A stretch of DNA of 64,000 nt, from NCBI GenBank assembly GCA_035275265.1, contig DATENC010000011.1, forward strand, positions 186,001 through 250,000. Direction: 5' to 3'. Source of the stretch: JACQAP01 sp035275265 (GTDB lineage Bacteria > Pseudomonadota > Gammaproteobacteria > Burkholderiales > JACQAP01). The translations under genes were made by a program, and so were the position numbers. Each line of letters starts with the position of its first letter. Within the stretch, counting starts at the first letter, position 1. Positions 44,570 through 52,392 of the stretch are shown here, piece by piece. The notes beneath the pieces are model-generated. The model was not told the origin of the DNA. It ran no database searches and saw only the letters and a program-made list of their open reading frames with translations.

Positions 44570-44634
44570 AGGCCGTGCGATTTCGCCAGTGAACTTGCTT
44601 TCGGCCGGCGTTTCGGTAAACATAGTTCGCAGGG

Positions 44635-45102
44635 ATGGAATCAACCTTGGCGGGTCGCAAGGTTCCTGATTTCGAGATCGCCTCGACCGGGAACCGGATG
44701 TTCAAGCTCTCGACAGCGCTTGGAAGCGCGCTGGTCCTCTACTTCTATCCCAAAGACAACACATCCGCCTGCACCACCGAAGGTCAGGAGTTCCGCGACC
44801 TTTACGGCGAGTTCGTCCGCGGCGGCTGCGCTGTCTACGGCGTCTCGCGCGACAGCATCAAGTCGCACGAGGGATTCAAGTCCAAGATGAATTTTCCCTT
44901 CGACCTGCTGTCCGACCCCGACGAGAAGGTCTGCAACCTGTTCGGCGTCATGAAGATGAAAAACATGTATGGCAAAAAGGTGCGAGGCGTGGAACGCAGC
45001 ACATTCGTCATCGATCCGGAAGGTGTGGTTCGCAGGGAATGGCGCGGGTTGAAAGTGCCCGGCCATGCCCGGGAGGTTCTGGAATTTGTAAAGTCTCTTT
45101 AA
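44635..45102 (+). CDS. bcp: Thioredoxin-dependent peroxiredoxin, Bcp/PrxQ type
   Basis: A 155-residue protein. Peroxidatic Cys46 sits in the YPKDNTSACTTEG context. The usual resolving Cys five residues later is replaced (CTTEGQEF), so it may be a 1-Cys type or use Cys56 or Cys87 differently, as in some Bcp proteins. FVIDPEGVVRREWRGLKVPGH closes the domain. It reduces H2O2 and organic peroxides. It stands about 65 bases after arnD and before phoH. Confidence 0.88.
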   Translation: MESTLAGRKVPDFEIASTGNRMFKLSTALGSALVLYFYPKDNTSACTTEGQEFRDLYGEFVRGGCAVYGVSRDSIKSHEGFKSKMNFPFDLLSDPDEKVCNLFGVMKMKNMYGKKVRGVERSTFVIDPEGVVRREWRGLKVPGHAREVLEFVKSL

Positions 45103-45197
45103 CCGTCAAACACAGGAGCGTGGATGATCCTTCGATGGAGTAGGTTTTTCAATCACTGTCGCTTTCTTTTCCTCATTCGACTTGACGGGACAGCCCG

Positions 45198-46625
45198 ATG
45201 ACCCAGCGCAAACCCGGGCCCACGTTAGTCACCAAGCTGCAACCCCTCACCAAACTGTTCGTCCTCGACACTAACGTGCTGATGCACGATCCCACCAGCC
45301 TGTTCCACTTCCAGGAACATGACGTGTACCTGCCGATGGTCACGCTGGAGGAATTGGATTCCAACAAGAAGGGAATGTCCGAGGTCGCGCGTAACGCTCG
45401 CCAGGCCAGCCGTTTTCTCGACGAGATCGTCACCAAGGCGGTGGAGGACATTTCCGCCGGCATTCCCCTGGAAAACGCCGGAGCCAAGGAGGCGACCGGA
45501 CGGCTGTTCTTGCAGACCGAGGCCATCAACGGCGAGCTGCCTGCGCGACTCGCCGCCGGAAAGGCAGACAACCAGATCATCGGCGTGGTCAAGCATCTGC
45601 AGGAGGGGCACGACAAGCGCGAGGTGATCCTGGTCAGCAAGGACATCAACATGCGCATCAAGGCTCGCGCACTGGGCTTGGCCGCTGAGGACTATTTCAA
45701 CGACAAGGTGTTGGAAGACACCGACCTGCTCTACACCGGCGTGCGCCAACTGCCGGCCGACTTCTGGGATCAGCACGGCAAGGAAATGGAATCCTGGCAA
45801 CAGGAAGGCCGCACCTTCTATCGCGTGCGCGGACCGTTGTGCGCAAGCCTGATGGTGAACGAATTCATCTACCACGAAATCGACAAACCCTTCTACGCGC
45901 AGGTCAAGGAACAGAGCGGCAAGACCGCAATCCTGCAGACCATCAGGGACTACACCCACCAGAAAAACAACGTGTGGGGCATTACTGCGCGCAATCGCGA
46001 GCAGAACTTCGCGCTCAACCTGCTGATGAATCCGGATGTCGATTTCGTAACCCTGCTCGGCCAGGCCGGGACCGGCAAGACCCTGCTGACACTCGCCGCC
46101 GGCCTGATGCAAACGCTTGAGGACAAGGTCTACTCGGAGATCATCATGACTCGCGTCACCGTTCCGGTAGGGGAGGACATCGGCTTCCTGCCCGGCACTG
46201 AAGAGGAAAAAATGACGCCGTGGATGGGCGCGCTCGAAGACAACCTCGATGTGCTCAACAAGACCGACGACGAAGCCGGCGAATGGGGACGCGCCGCAAC
46301 CCGCGACCTGATCCGCTCCCGGATAAAGGTCAAGTCCCTCAACTTCATGCGTGGGCGCACCTTCATCAACAAGTTCCTGATCATCGACGAGGCGCAGAAC
46401 CTCACGCCCAAGCAGATGAAGACGCTGATCACCCGCGCCGGGCCAGGCACGAAGGTCGTGTGTCTCGGAAACATCTCCCAGATCGACACCCCCTATCTGA
46501 CCGAGGGCAGTTCCGGATTGACCTACGTCGTCGATCGCTTCAAGGGTTGGGCGCACGGTGGACACGTGACCCTGATGCGCGGCGAAAGATCGCGGTTGGC
46601 AGACTACGCGGCCGAAATTCTGTGA
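45198..46625 (+). CDS. PIN-PhoH fusion ATPase (PhoH2/YlaK type)
   Basis: A 475-residue protein. An N-terminal PIN RNase domain (LFVLDTNVLMHDPTSLFHF with acidic metal ligands and VILVSKDINMRIKA) is joined to a C-terminal PhoH ATPase with Walker A GQAGTGKT (about 288-295) and Walker B FLIIDEAQNLTP. PhoH2 proteins have been shown to be RNA helicase-RNases. It is likely cytoplasmic and acts in RNA turnover. It is the last gene of a plus-strand run before the fimV-like gene. Confidence 0.92.
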   Translation: MTQRKPGPTLVTKLQPLTKLFVLDTNVLMHDPTSLFHFQEHDVYLPMVTLEELDSNKKGMSEVARNARQASRFLDEIVTKAVEDISAGIPLENAGAKEATGRLFLQTEAINGELPARLAAGKADNQIIGVVKHLQEGHDKREVILVSKDINMRIKARALGLAAEDYFNDKVLEDTDLLYTGVRQLPADFWDQHGKEMESWQQEGRTFYRVRGPLCASLMVNEFIYHEIDKPFYAQVKEQSGKTAILQTIRDYTHQKNNVWGITARNREQNFALNLLMNPDVDFVTLLGQAGTGKTLLTLAAGLMQTLEDKVYSEIIMTRVTVPVGEDIGFLPGTEEEKMTPWMGALEDNLDVLNKTDDEAGEWGRAATRDLIRSRIKVKSLNFMRGRTFINKFLIIDEAQNLTPKQMKTLITRAGPGTKVVCLGNISQIDTPYLTEGSSGLTYVVDRFKGWAHGGHVTLMRGERSRLADYAAEIL

Positions 46626-46769
46626 CTCCCGGGGGCGCCATCGCCTCCTGACCCGTTCTGCTACATCTGGCCATACGTTGGCCATTGCACGCGATCTTCC
46701 AACGGACTAAACTGCCAGACACTACATATGGTGCGTATGGGCTGAAACCCTACAACATATAGATCAAGA

Positions 46770-48506
46770 GTGCATAGACCGATCCCACCACCACCTTGGG
46801 CGTGGCAGGCGATTACGGCCTTCGTTGGACTATTCACCCTCATTTCCGCGCTCGCCGATCCTGTAGACCTGTGGCGCATCACCGTCCGCTCTCATCAGGG
46901 TGAGCCACTCAGAGCGGTGGTTACCCTGCAGGCGCTGCCCGAGGAACGCATAACCCAGAAATGCCTGTCACTAGGGCCGGAGAGCGACGCACCGGACTCC
47001 GATGCCCCCTTTCTGAGCGCTGCCCGCGTCATGCTGAACACGAAGGGCGACGCGGTTGAAATTTCCACGGATTCTCCTGTTTCCTCCCCCACCCTGGCAC
47101 TGGTCCTTCGCGTCCAGTGTCCAGGGGCTTTTTTTTATGCGCGCCATTTCACGCTGTTGATCCCGCCTGCCCTGAAGGCAGCGCAGGTATCGCCGCAACG
47201 TCCGCCGCGGGGATTCACGCTCAGGGTAGGTGCGGGTGAGTCGGTCGAAAGCCTCACGGCCTCGATTTTTCCGAACAATCGCAAACTCCGTCGCGTGCTG
47301 CAGGATAATGTTGTCCGTCTGAATCCACAGGTTTTCCCGGAGGGAAAGCTGAGGCCGGTCGCGGCCGGAACGGTGCTATTTTTCCCCGAGCTTCGCAGAG
47401 TGTCCGAGCACGCCGGAAGGCCAGCCGTGAGTTCGCGCGCCGCAGTAGCGCCAACGCGGCGAGCACCGGTTGCGCCGCCGGATGCAGAATCCGCCACCGA
47501 GACCCCCACCGCAGCAAGACGGAGCGCCAAGCGCAGGACACCCGATGCCATTTCGGGCGAACCGGTCAGCATGCGCCGTGCAATCGAGCTTGGCGAAAAG
47601 CCGGGGCCCGAGGAATGCAAGGCCTTGCTGCCGTCGTGTGGGGCCCAGCCGGCACTCGGCGAGATTCCGCCCGCACTCGAGGAAAAGACTCGAGGAATCG
47701 AATCTGGCATGCAGGAACTGCGGCTGAAGCAGGAAAGCATAGACAGTCAACTCGCCCGGCTGGAGCAATCGCTAGCGGCACTGCAGAAAGTCGCGGAAAT
47801 GCCTGCGCCGCGCCCGCCGCCTGCGCCACCTACACCGGCGCCGAAGCCGGAAATCCGCACCGTGATCAAGACCGAACCGATGCCGTGGTACTACTGGGTA
47901 GGGTTCGCCGCAATAGTCGCGGCCTGCGCAATTGTTGGCTTTGCTCTAGGTCGCAGGCAGGCATATACCGGATCGTTGAGCGAAACTGACGAACGCCTGG
48001 ATGAAATGCTGGCGTCCGCTGCGACCGCCATGCGCGAGCTCCATACCGAACCGGTGTCGCCGCCCACGCGTGTTGTTGTGCGCCCGCCGCCACCGAACCT
48101 AAGACCGGAGCCCGCGCGGACGCCATTGCCAGAACTCCCGGAGGCGTTTGTCGAACCCGCACCGGACATCCGGCCCACACCACCCGCCACTAACGTGGAC
48201 GTGGCAATGGAAAACGACTCTCTCGCGCGGTCAGTGGGGTTGTCGAGCAAAGTACTGTTCGAAATGGACCAGGCCCTGGACAACACGCGCTCGATGTTCA
48301 CCGACGTGGATCGGTTCATCGCGCTGGGACGCACACAGAACGCCATCAGCCTGCTGCAGTTCCAGGTCCACAAGGATCCGAAGGACCGCGACTCTTGGAT
48401 CAAACTGATGGCGATATACCGACAGGAAAAAATGGATTCGGAACTCGCCGGCGCGGCACGCGAGTTCAAGAAGAACTTCCCGGGCGAAGACTCGCCCGCG
48501 CGCTAG
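46770..48506 (+). CDS. FimV-like protein
   Basis: A 578-residue protein. A signal sequence (about 10-29) precedes a FimV N-terminal domain, a LysM-like segment (FTLRVGAGESVESLTASIFP to PVAAGTVLFF, about 148-210), a long Pro/Ala-rich linker with a short coiled coil (about 310-345) and one membrane helix (WYYWVGFAAIVAACAIVGFA). The cytoplasmic C-terminus has the FimV TPR-like domain (MDQALDNTRSMFTDVDRFIA). FimV is a polar peptidoglycan-linked hub for type IV pili and cAMP signalling in Pseudomonas. The GTG start at 46770 lacks a clear binding site, so the start is uncertain. Confidence 0.82.
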   Translation: MHRPIPPPPWAWQAITAFVGLFTLISALADPVDLWRITVRSHQGEPLRAVVTLQALPEERITQKCLSLGPESDAPDSDAPFLSAARVMLNTKGDAVEISTDSPVSSPTLALVLRVQCPGAFFYARHFTLLIPPALKAAQVSPQRPPRGFTLRVGAGESVESLTASIFPNNRKLRRVLQDNVVRLNPQVFPEGKLRPVAAGTVLFFPELRRVSEHAGRPAVSSRAAVAPTRRAPVAPPDAESATETPTAARRSAKRRTPDAISGEPVSMRRAIELGEKPGPEECKALLPSCGAQPALGEIPPALEEKTRGIESGMQELRLKQESIDSQLARLEQSLAALQKVAEMPAPRPPPAPPTPAPKPEIRTVIKTEPMPWYYWVGFAAIVAACAIVGFALGRRQAYTGSLSETDERLDEMLASAATAMRELHTEPVSPPTRVVVRPPPPNLRPEPARTPLPELPEAFVEPAPDIRPTPPATNVDVAMENDSLARSVGLSSKVLFEMDQALDNTRSMFTDVDRFIALGRTQNAISLLQFQVHKDPKDRDSWIKLMAIYRQEKMDSELAGAAREFKKNFPGEDSPAR

Positions 48507-48525
48507 TCCGGCCAGTCGAACGATT

Positions 48526-49914
48526 TCAGAAGCGCCCGGGGTCGGCGAAATTGGCGAAGCGGGTGTACTCGCCCTGGAACACCAGGGTCACGGTGCCGAT
48601 CGGACCGTTACGCTGTTTGCCAATGATGACCTCGGCCTTGCCTTTCTCGGGCGAGTCGGGGTTGTAGACTTCGTCGCGGAAAATGAACAGGATCACATCC
48701 GCGTCCTGTTCTATCGCCCCCGATTCCCGTAGATCCGACATCACTGGCCGCTTGTTGGGGCGCTGCTCGAGACTGCGATTGAGCTGCGACAATGCGACCA
48801 CCGGCACGTTCAGTTCTTTGGCAAGTGCCTTGAGCGAGCGCGAGATCTCCGATATCTCGGTGGCGCGGTTCTCGCCTTGCGCGCTCGCCGACATCAACTG
48901 CAGGTAGTCCACAACGATGAGGCCGAGCCTGCCGTACTGCCGGTGCAGGCGGCGCGCGCGCGCGCGTAGTTCCAGTGCGTTGAGCGCCGCGGTTTCGTCG
49001 ATGTGTATCGGCGCTTCATTGAGCTTGCCGACCGCATCGGTGAGCCGGCGCCAGTCCTCGTCCGCAAGTCTTCCGGTGCGAACCTTGTGCTGGTCGAGCC
49101 GGCCGACGCTGCCGAGCATGCGCATCACCAGTTGCGTTCCGGACATTTCCATCGAGAATATGCCTACCGGCAGTCCCGCCTCGAGCGCCACGTGTTCCGC
49201 GATATTCAAGGCCAGCGAGGTCTTGCCCATCGACGGCCTTCCGGCAATGATCACCAGGTCGCCCGGTTGCAGCCCGGAAGTCATCCGGTCGAGATCGGTG
49301 AACCCGGTCGGTACCCCGGTGACGTCTGAAGGATTGTCGCGGTTGTACAAGAGGTCGATGCGTTCGACAACTTGCGTAAGCAGCGGCGGCATCTCCACGA
49401 ATCCCTGGCGGCCGCGCGCGCCTTCCTCCGATATTGCGAATACTTTCGACTCGGCTTCGTCGAGAAGTTGTCCGGCCTCCTTGCCCATCGGATTGTACGC
49501 AGCGTCGGCAATTTCGGTGCCCACCTCGGCAAGCTTGCGCATCACTGCGCGTTCCCGGACGATCTCCGCGTAGCGCCGGATATTGGCGGCAGTGGGCGTG
49601 TTCTGCGCCAGCGCGCCCACATAGGCAATGCCGCCGACGGCTTCCAGTTCCTTCGTGCTCTCCAGAGTTTCCGCGACGGTGATGACGTCCGCCGGCCTGG
49701 AATGCTCGATCAGCTTGGAGATGCTGCGATAGATGAGTCGGTGGTCGGCACGGTAGAAGTCGGACTCGCTGATCATGTCAGCGATCTTCTCCCAGGCAGC
49801 GTTGTCGAGCATCAGCCCGCCAAGGACCGACTGCTCGGCCTCGACCGAGTGCGGCGGCAGCTTGATCAGCTCGACCTGGGTGTCCGCTACTCTTTGTGTT
49901 GCGAACTGCGCCAT
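48526..49914 (-). CDS. dnaB: Replicative DNA helicase DnaB
   Basis: A 462-residue hexameric helicase. The N-terminal DnaG-interacting domain (LPPHSVEAEQSVLGGLMLDN) is followed by the RecA-like domain with Walker A GRPSMGKTSLAL (near 220) and Walker B LIVVDYLQLMSA. There is no intein. ATG 49914 (MAQFATQRV) is chosen; the extension to 50049 crosses the rplI terminator. It follows rpsF-priB-rpsR-rplI, a conserved order, and converges on the fimV-like gene. Confidence 0.96.
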   Translation of the reverse strand: MAQFATQRVADTQVELIKLPPHSVEAEQSVLGGLMLDNAAWEKIADMISESDFYRADHRLIYRSISKLIEHSRPADVITVAETLESTKELEAVGGIAYVGALAQNTPTAANIRRYAEIVRERAVMRKLAEVGTEIADAAYNPMGKEAGQLLDEAESKVFAISEEGARGRQGFVEMPPLLTQVVERIDLLYNRDNPSDVTGVPTGFTDLDRMTSGLQPGDLVIIAGRPSMGKTSLALNIAEHVALEAGLPVGIFSMEMSGTQLVMRMLGSVGRLDQHKVRTGRLADEDWRRLTDAVGKLNEAPIHIDETAALNALELRARARRLHRQYGRLGLIVVDYLQLMSASAQGENRATEISEISRSLKALAKELNVPVVALSQLNRSLEQRPNKRPVMSDLRESGAIEQDADVILFIFRDEVYNPDSPEKGKAEVIIGKQRNGPIGTVTLVFQGEYTRFANFADPGRF

Positions 49915-50012
49915 TTGTGCCGGAGTTGTTTTGAGTGGGTGAACAAATGTGGCGCAAAACACCAACCGCCGCCGACTATTATTCGCAACGCTATGAGGCG
50001 CGCAAGCGGAAA

Positions 50013-50046
50013 AATAAAAAGGGCTGTTTTCACAGCCCTTTTTTTG
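50013..50046 (-). terminator. Terminator after rplI (bidirectional hairpin)
   Basis: A 10-bp stem, AAAGGGCTGT (50018-50027) with ACAGCCCTTT (50032-50041), has a 4-base loop and A- and T-rich flanks on both sides. It ends the ribosomal protein transcript 20-50 bases after the rplI stop and separates it from dnaB, which therefore needs its own promoter or read-through. Confidence 0.9.
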
Positions 50047-50065
50047 CAAGCGCAGTCTTTGACGA

Positions 50066-50521
50066 TCAGCCCACGGCCTCTCCCAAAACAGATACGGTAA
50101 TCGTTACTGTGACATCGGCATGCAGATCGAGCGTGATCGGGTAGTCGCCGACCTGCTTAAGCGGCCCTTGCGGCATGCGCACCATCGCCTTGGTCACTTC
50201 GTGGCCCTGGGCCTTGAGTGTCTCTGCAATGTCGTAGTTGGTCACCGAACCGAACAGTCGTCCGTCCACACCGGCGTTCTGGGTGATCTGGATCATCAAT
50301 CCTTCCAGTTTGGCGGCGCGCGCCTGCGACTCGGCGAGCGCCTTGCCCTGGTGCAATTCGAGTTCGGCGCGGCGGCTCTGGAACTCGGCGATCGCACTCT
50401 CCGTGGCGCGCTTGGCCTTGCCGTGGGGAATCAGGAAGTTACGCGCAAAGCCGTCTTTTACTTTGACGATGTCGCCAAGCTGGCCGAGGTTATGCACTTT
50501 TTCCATCAGAATGACTTGCAT
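50066..50521 (-). CDS. rplI: 50S ribosomal protein L9
   Basis: A 151-residue protein starting MQVILMEKVHNLGQLGDIVKVKDG, the invariant L9 N-domain, followed by the long connecting helix and C-domain. ATG 50521 is used; an upstream ATG at 50536 adds five residues. It is 11 bases after rpsR and ends at a strong terminator. Confidence 0.96.
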   Translation of the reverse strand: MQVILMEKVHNLGQLGDIVKVKDGFARNFLIPHGKAKRATESAIAEFQSRRAELELHQGKALAESQARAAKLEGLMIQITQNAGVDGRLFGSVTNYDIAETLKAQGHEVTKAMVRMPQGPLKQVGDYPITLDLHADVTVTITVSVLGEAVG

Positions 50522-50532
50522 GGCTGGGCTCC

Positions 50533-50814
50533 TCAATGCAAGTCGGTGTAAGGCATCAGCGCAAGGAAACGTGCGCGCTTGATCGCAACCGACAACTGGC
50601 GCTGGAAGTGCGTCTTGGTGCCGGTGATACGTGCCGGAATAATCCGGCCATTCTCGTTGATGAAATCCTTCAGGATCTCGACGTCCTTGTAATCCACTTC
50701 CTTGATGCCTTCGGCCGTGAAGCGGCAGAATTTCCGACGGCGGAACAACGGGCGGTTGCTGCGTTCCTTGCCCTTATCCTTGCCTTTCCCCTTGCTACCT
50801 CCAAATCGTGGCAT
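50533..50814 (-). CDS. rpsR: 30S ribosomal protein S18
   Basis: A 93-residue protein. The core RPLFRRRKFCRFTAEGIKEV with IPARITGTKTHFQRQL is typical. The N-terminus has an extra Gly/Lys-rich stretch (FGGSKGKGKDKGKERS), longer than E. coli S18 (75 aa). It lies between priB and rplI in the conserved operon. Confidence 0.96.
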   Translation of the reverse strand: MPRFGGSKGKGKDKGKERSNRPLFRRRKFCRFTAEGIKEVDYKDVEILKDFINENGRIIPARITGTKTHFQRQLSVAIKRARFLALMPYTDLH

Positions 50815-50826
50815 GGCTGTTCATCC

Positions 50827-51123
50827 TCAATTGAAATCGAATCCGTTTACGTGCAAAACCGGTTGCCTGGACAATTTGCTTTTCATCGCCAGGAACCCTT
50901 CGAACCTGTATTCCGCTTCCTGCGCGGCTTTGCTCAACTTCTGCGCCACTTCGCCGAGCGCCACGCCGTCGATCTCGAGATTGACGTTTCTGGATCTGCC
51001 GGCTTCGACCTGTTCCGAAACATGGCCGATACGGAAATTCAGCGCCGGCAGCCCCGCAGGTGTGTGGCGCAGGTCGTTGCGTTCGATCAGCTTGCCCGTC
51101 AGGACAACCTGGTTGCGACTCAC
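50827..51123 (-). CDS. priB: Primosomal replication protein PriB
   Basis: A 98-residue single OB-fold ssDNA-binding protein that links PriA and DnaT or helicase loading at stalled forks. It starts at GTG 51123 (VSRNQVVLTGKLIERNDLRHT), four bases after the rpsF stop. An upstream ATG at 51186 would overlap rpsF and is not family-like. Its place between rpsF and rpsR is diagnostic. Confidence 0.9.
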   Translation of the reverse strand: MSRNQVVLTGKLIERNDLRHTPAGLPALNFRIGHVSEQVEAGRSRNVNLEIDGVALGEVAQKLSKAAQEAEYRFEGFLAMKSKLSRQPVLHVNGFDFN

Positions 51124-51127
51124 CGCG

Positions 51128-51565
51128 CTACTGGGCGGCCGTAGGGGCCAGATTTTCGGCCGCGACTTCGGGCTTGGCCATTTCACCGACCGGCTTGGCG
51201 ATCTCCGCCGCTGGCCTGGCGCTCTCGCCTACAACGGTGCGCGACTTCTCTTCCTTCATCATCGGCGATGGTTCGGTCGCGGCGCGGGTCATGTTCACGA
51301 TCAAGTGGCGCACCACCGCATCGTTGAACTTGTAGGCATGCTCGAGTTCGGTCAGGGTTTCCTGATCGCACTCGATGTTCATCAGCACGTAATGCGCCTT
51401 GTGGATTTTCTGGATCGGATACGCGAGTTGCCGGCGTCCCCAGTCCTCGAGGCGATGGATGCGCCCGGCGCGGGATGTGACCATCTGCCGGTAGCGCTCG
51501 ATCATCCCGGGCACCTGCTCGCTCTGGTCGGGATGGACGATGAAAACGATCTCGTAATGCCGCAT
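51128..51565 (-). CDS. rpsF: 30S ribosomal protein S6
   Basis: A 145-residue protein starting MRHYEIVFIVHPDQSEQVPGM behind AAGGAGATATCG. The ferredoxin-like S6 core ends near residue 98. An Ala/Glu/Lys/Pro-rich tail of about 45 residues follows, in the position where E. coli S6 receives RimK-added glutamates. It is the first gene of the rpsF-priB-rpsR-rplI operon. Confidence 0.95.
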   Translation of the reverse strand: MRHYEIVFIVHPDQSEQVPGMIERYRQMVTSRAGRIHRLEDWGRRQLAYPIQKIHKAHYVLMNIECDQETLTELEHAYKFNDAVVRHLIVNMTRAATEPSPMMKEEKSRTVVGESARPAAEIAKPVGEMAKPEVAAENLAPTAAQ

Positions 51566-51671
51566 CGATATCTCCTTATGGGTTTGCCCGACGGATCGGA
51601 CGAAAAGCCTTCCGGGATGCGGACCCGGTAAAGCAAGGAAGGCCGCGATTATACCGATTCGGGGTTGAAGA

Positions 51672-52385
51672 TCAATCAACTTTTGTCAGTGGCGCACGCC
51701 TGAGCAGCAATTCGTAAAGCGCCAATATGACCAGCCAGCAAATCAGTGCCGACCACAGGTTATGGGAAACGAAATGCGCGCCCTGCGCGACCCGGACCAT
51801 GCCTAGGACAAGACCAAGCAGCAGCGATCCCGCGAGCAATGATGCTGCCATGCAGCGGCGCCCTATTTTGACGGCGGCGAAATAGAACGCCAACAGGCAG
51901 AAGCCCGCCGAGGCGTGCCCACCCGGCCAGCATTTGCCGGGCTTCACGCCCTGCGGGAGCCGTTCGAAAAGTCCGACGAAGTGTGACGTTCCGCCGTATT
52001 GCTCGAGTTCATACGGGCAATACTTGCCGCTCACGCTCTTGATCAGGCCTATCACGGAGGACGATGACACCATGGCGACGAACAGGAACAGAAGCAGCGG
52101 CCGCCACTTCGCCAGCAGCTTCAGCCGAAACGAGGCTACCCAGGCTGCCAGCACCAGCAACCCCACGCCCACGACGGCATTCCTGACGCCGACATGCATG
52201 ACCTTTTCGAGAAACCAATCGTCTCTCAGAGGAAACCGTCCGCGTACGGGATCGAAGAAAAGGTTGGAAACCCACCGGTCGATGCGGAATTGTTCGACGA
52301 TCACCAGGCACAGGGCCGCCAGCAACAACACACCGCCAAGATGCAGCAGGTAGAACCGCACCGGCTGTAGCCGCGCGTCGACCAT
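51672..52385 (-). CDS. PAP2-superfamily membrane phosphatase
   Basis: A 237-residue integral membrane protein with about six segments. The phosphatase motifs are KSVSGKYCPYELEQYGG, PGGHASAGF and the RVAQGAHFVSHNLWSA segment, with catalytic His in the second and third. Relatives dephosphorylate lipid A, undecaprenyl pyrophosphate or phosphatidic acid. Here it lies 7 bases downstream of an LTA-synthase-like gene, so the two probably act on the same lipid-linked substrate. Confidence 0.87.
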   Translation of the reverse strand: MVDARLQPVRFYLLHLGGVLLLAALCLVIVEQFRIDRWVSNLFFDPVRGRFPLRDDWFLEKVMHVGVRNAVVGVGLLVLAAWVASFRLKLLAKWRPLLLFLFVAMVSSSSVIGLIKSVSGKYCPYELEQYGGTSHFVGLFERLPQGVKPGKCWPGGHASAGFCLLAFYFAAVKIGRRCMAASLLAGSLLLGLVLGMVRVAQGAHFVSHNLWSALICWLVILALYELLLRRAPLTKVD

Positions 52386-52392
52386 ACTCGTC

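Noticed and set aside
44635..45102. bcp considered as inactive because the usual second cysteine is missing
   Set aside because: The peroxidatic Cys and its Pro/Thr context are intact, and Bcp members vary in the resolving Cys, so activity is expected.
45225..46685. Long open frame on the minus strand opposite the PIN-PhoH gene (486 codons)
   Set aside because: It is the antisense shadow of a gene with clear Walker and PIN motifs; its composition is not protein-like.
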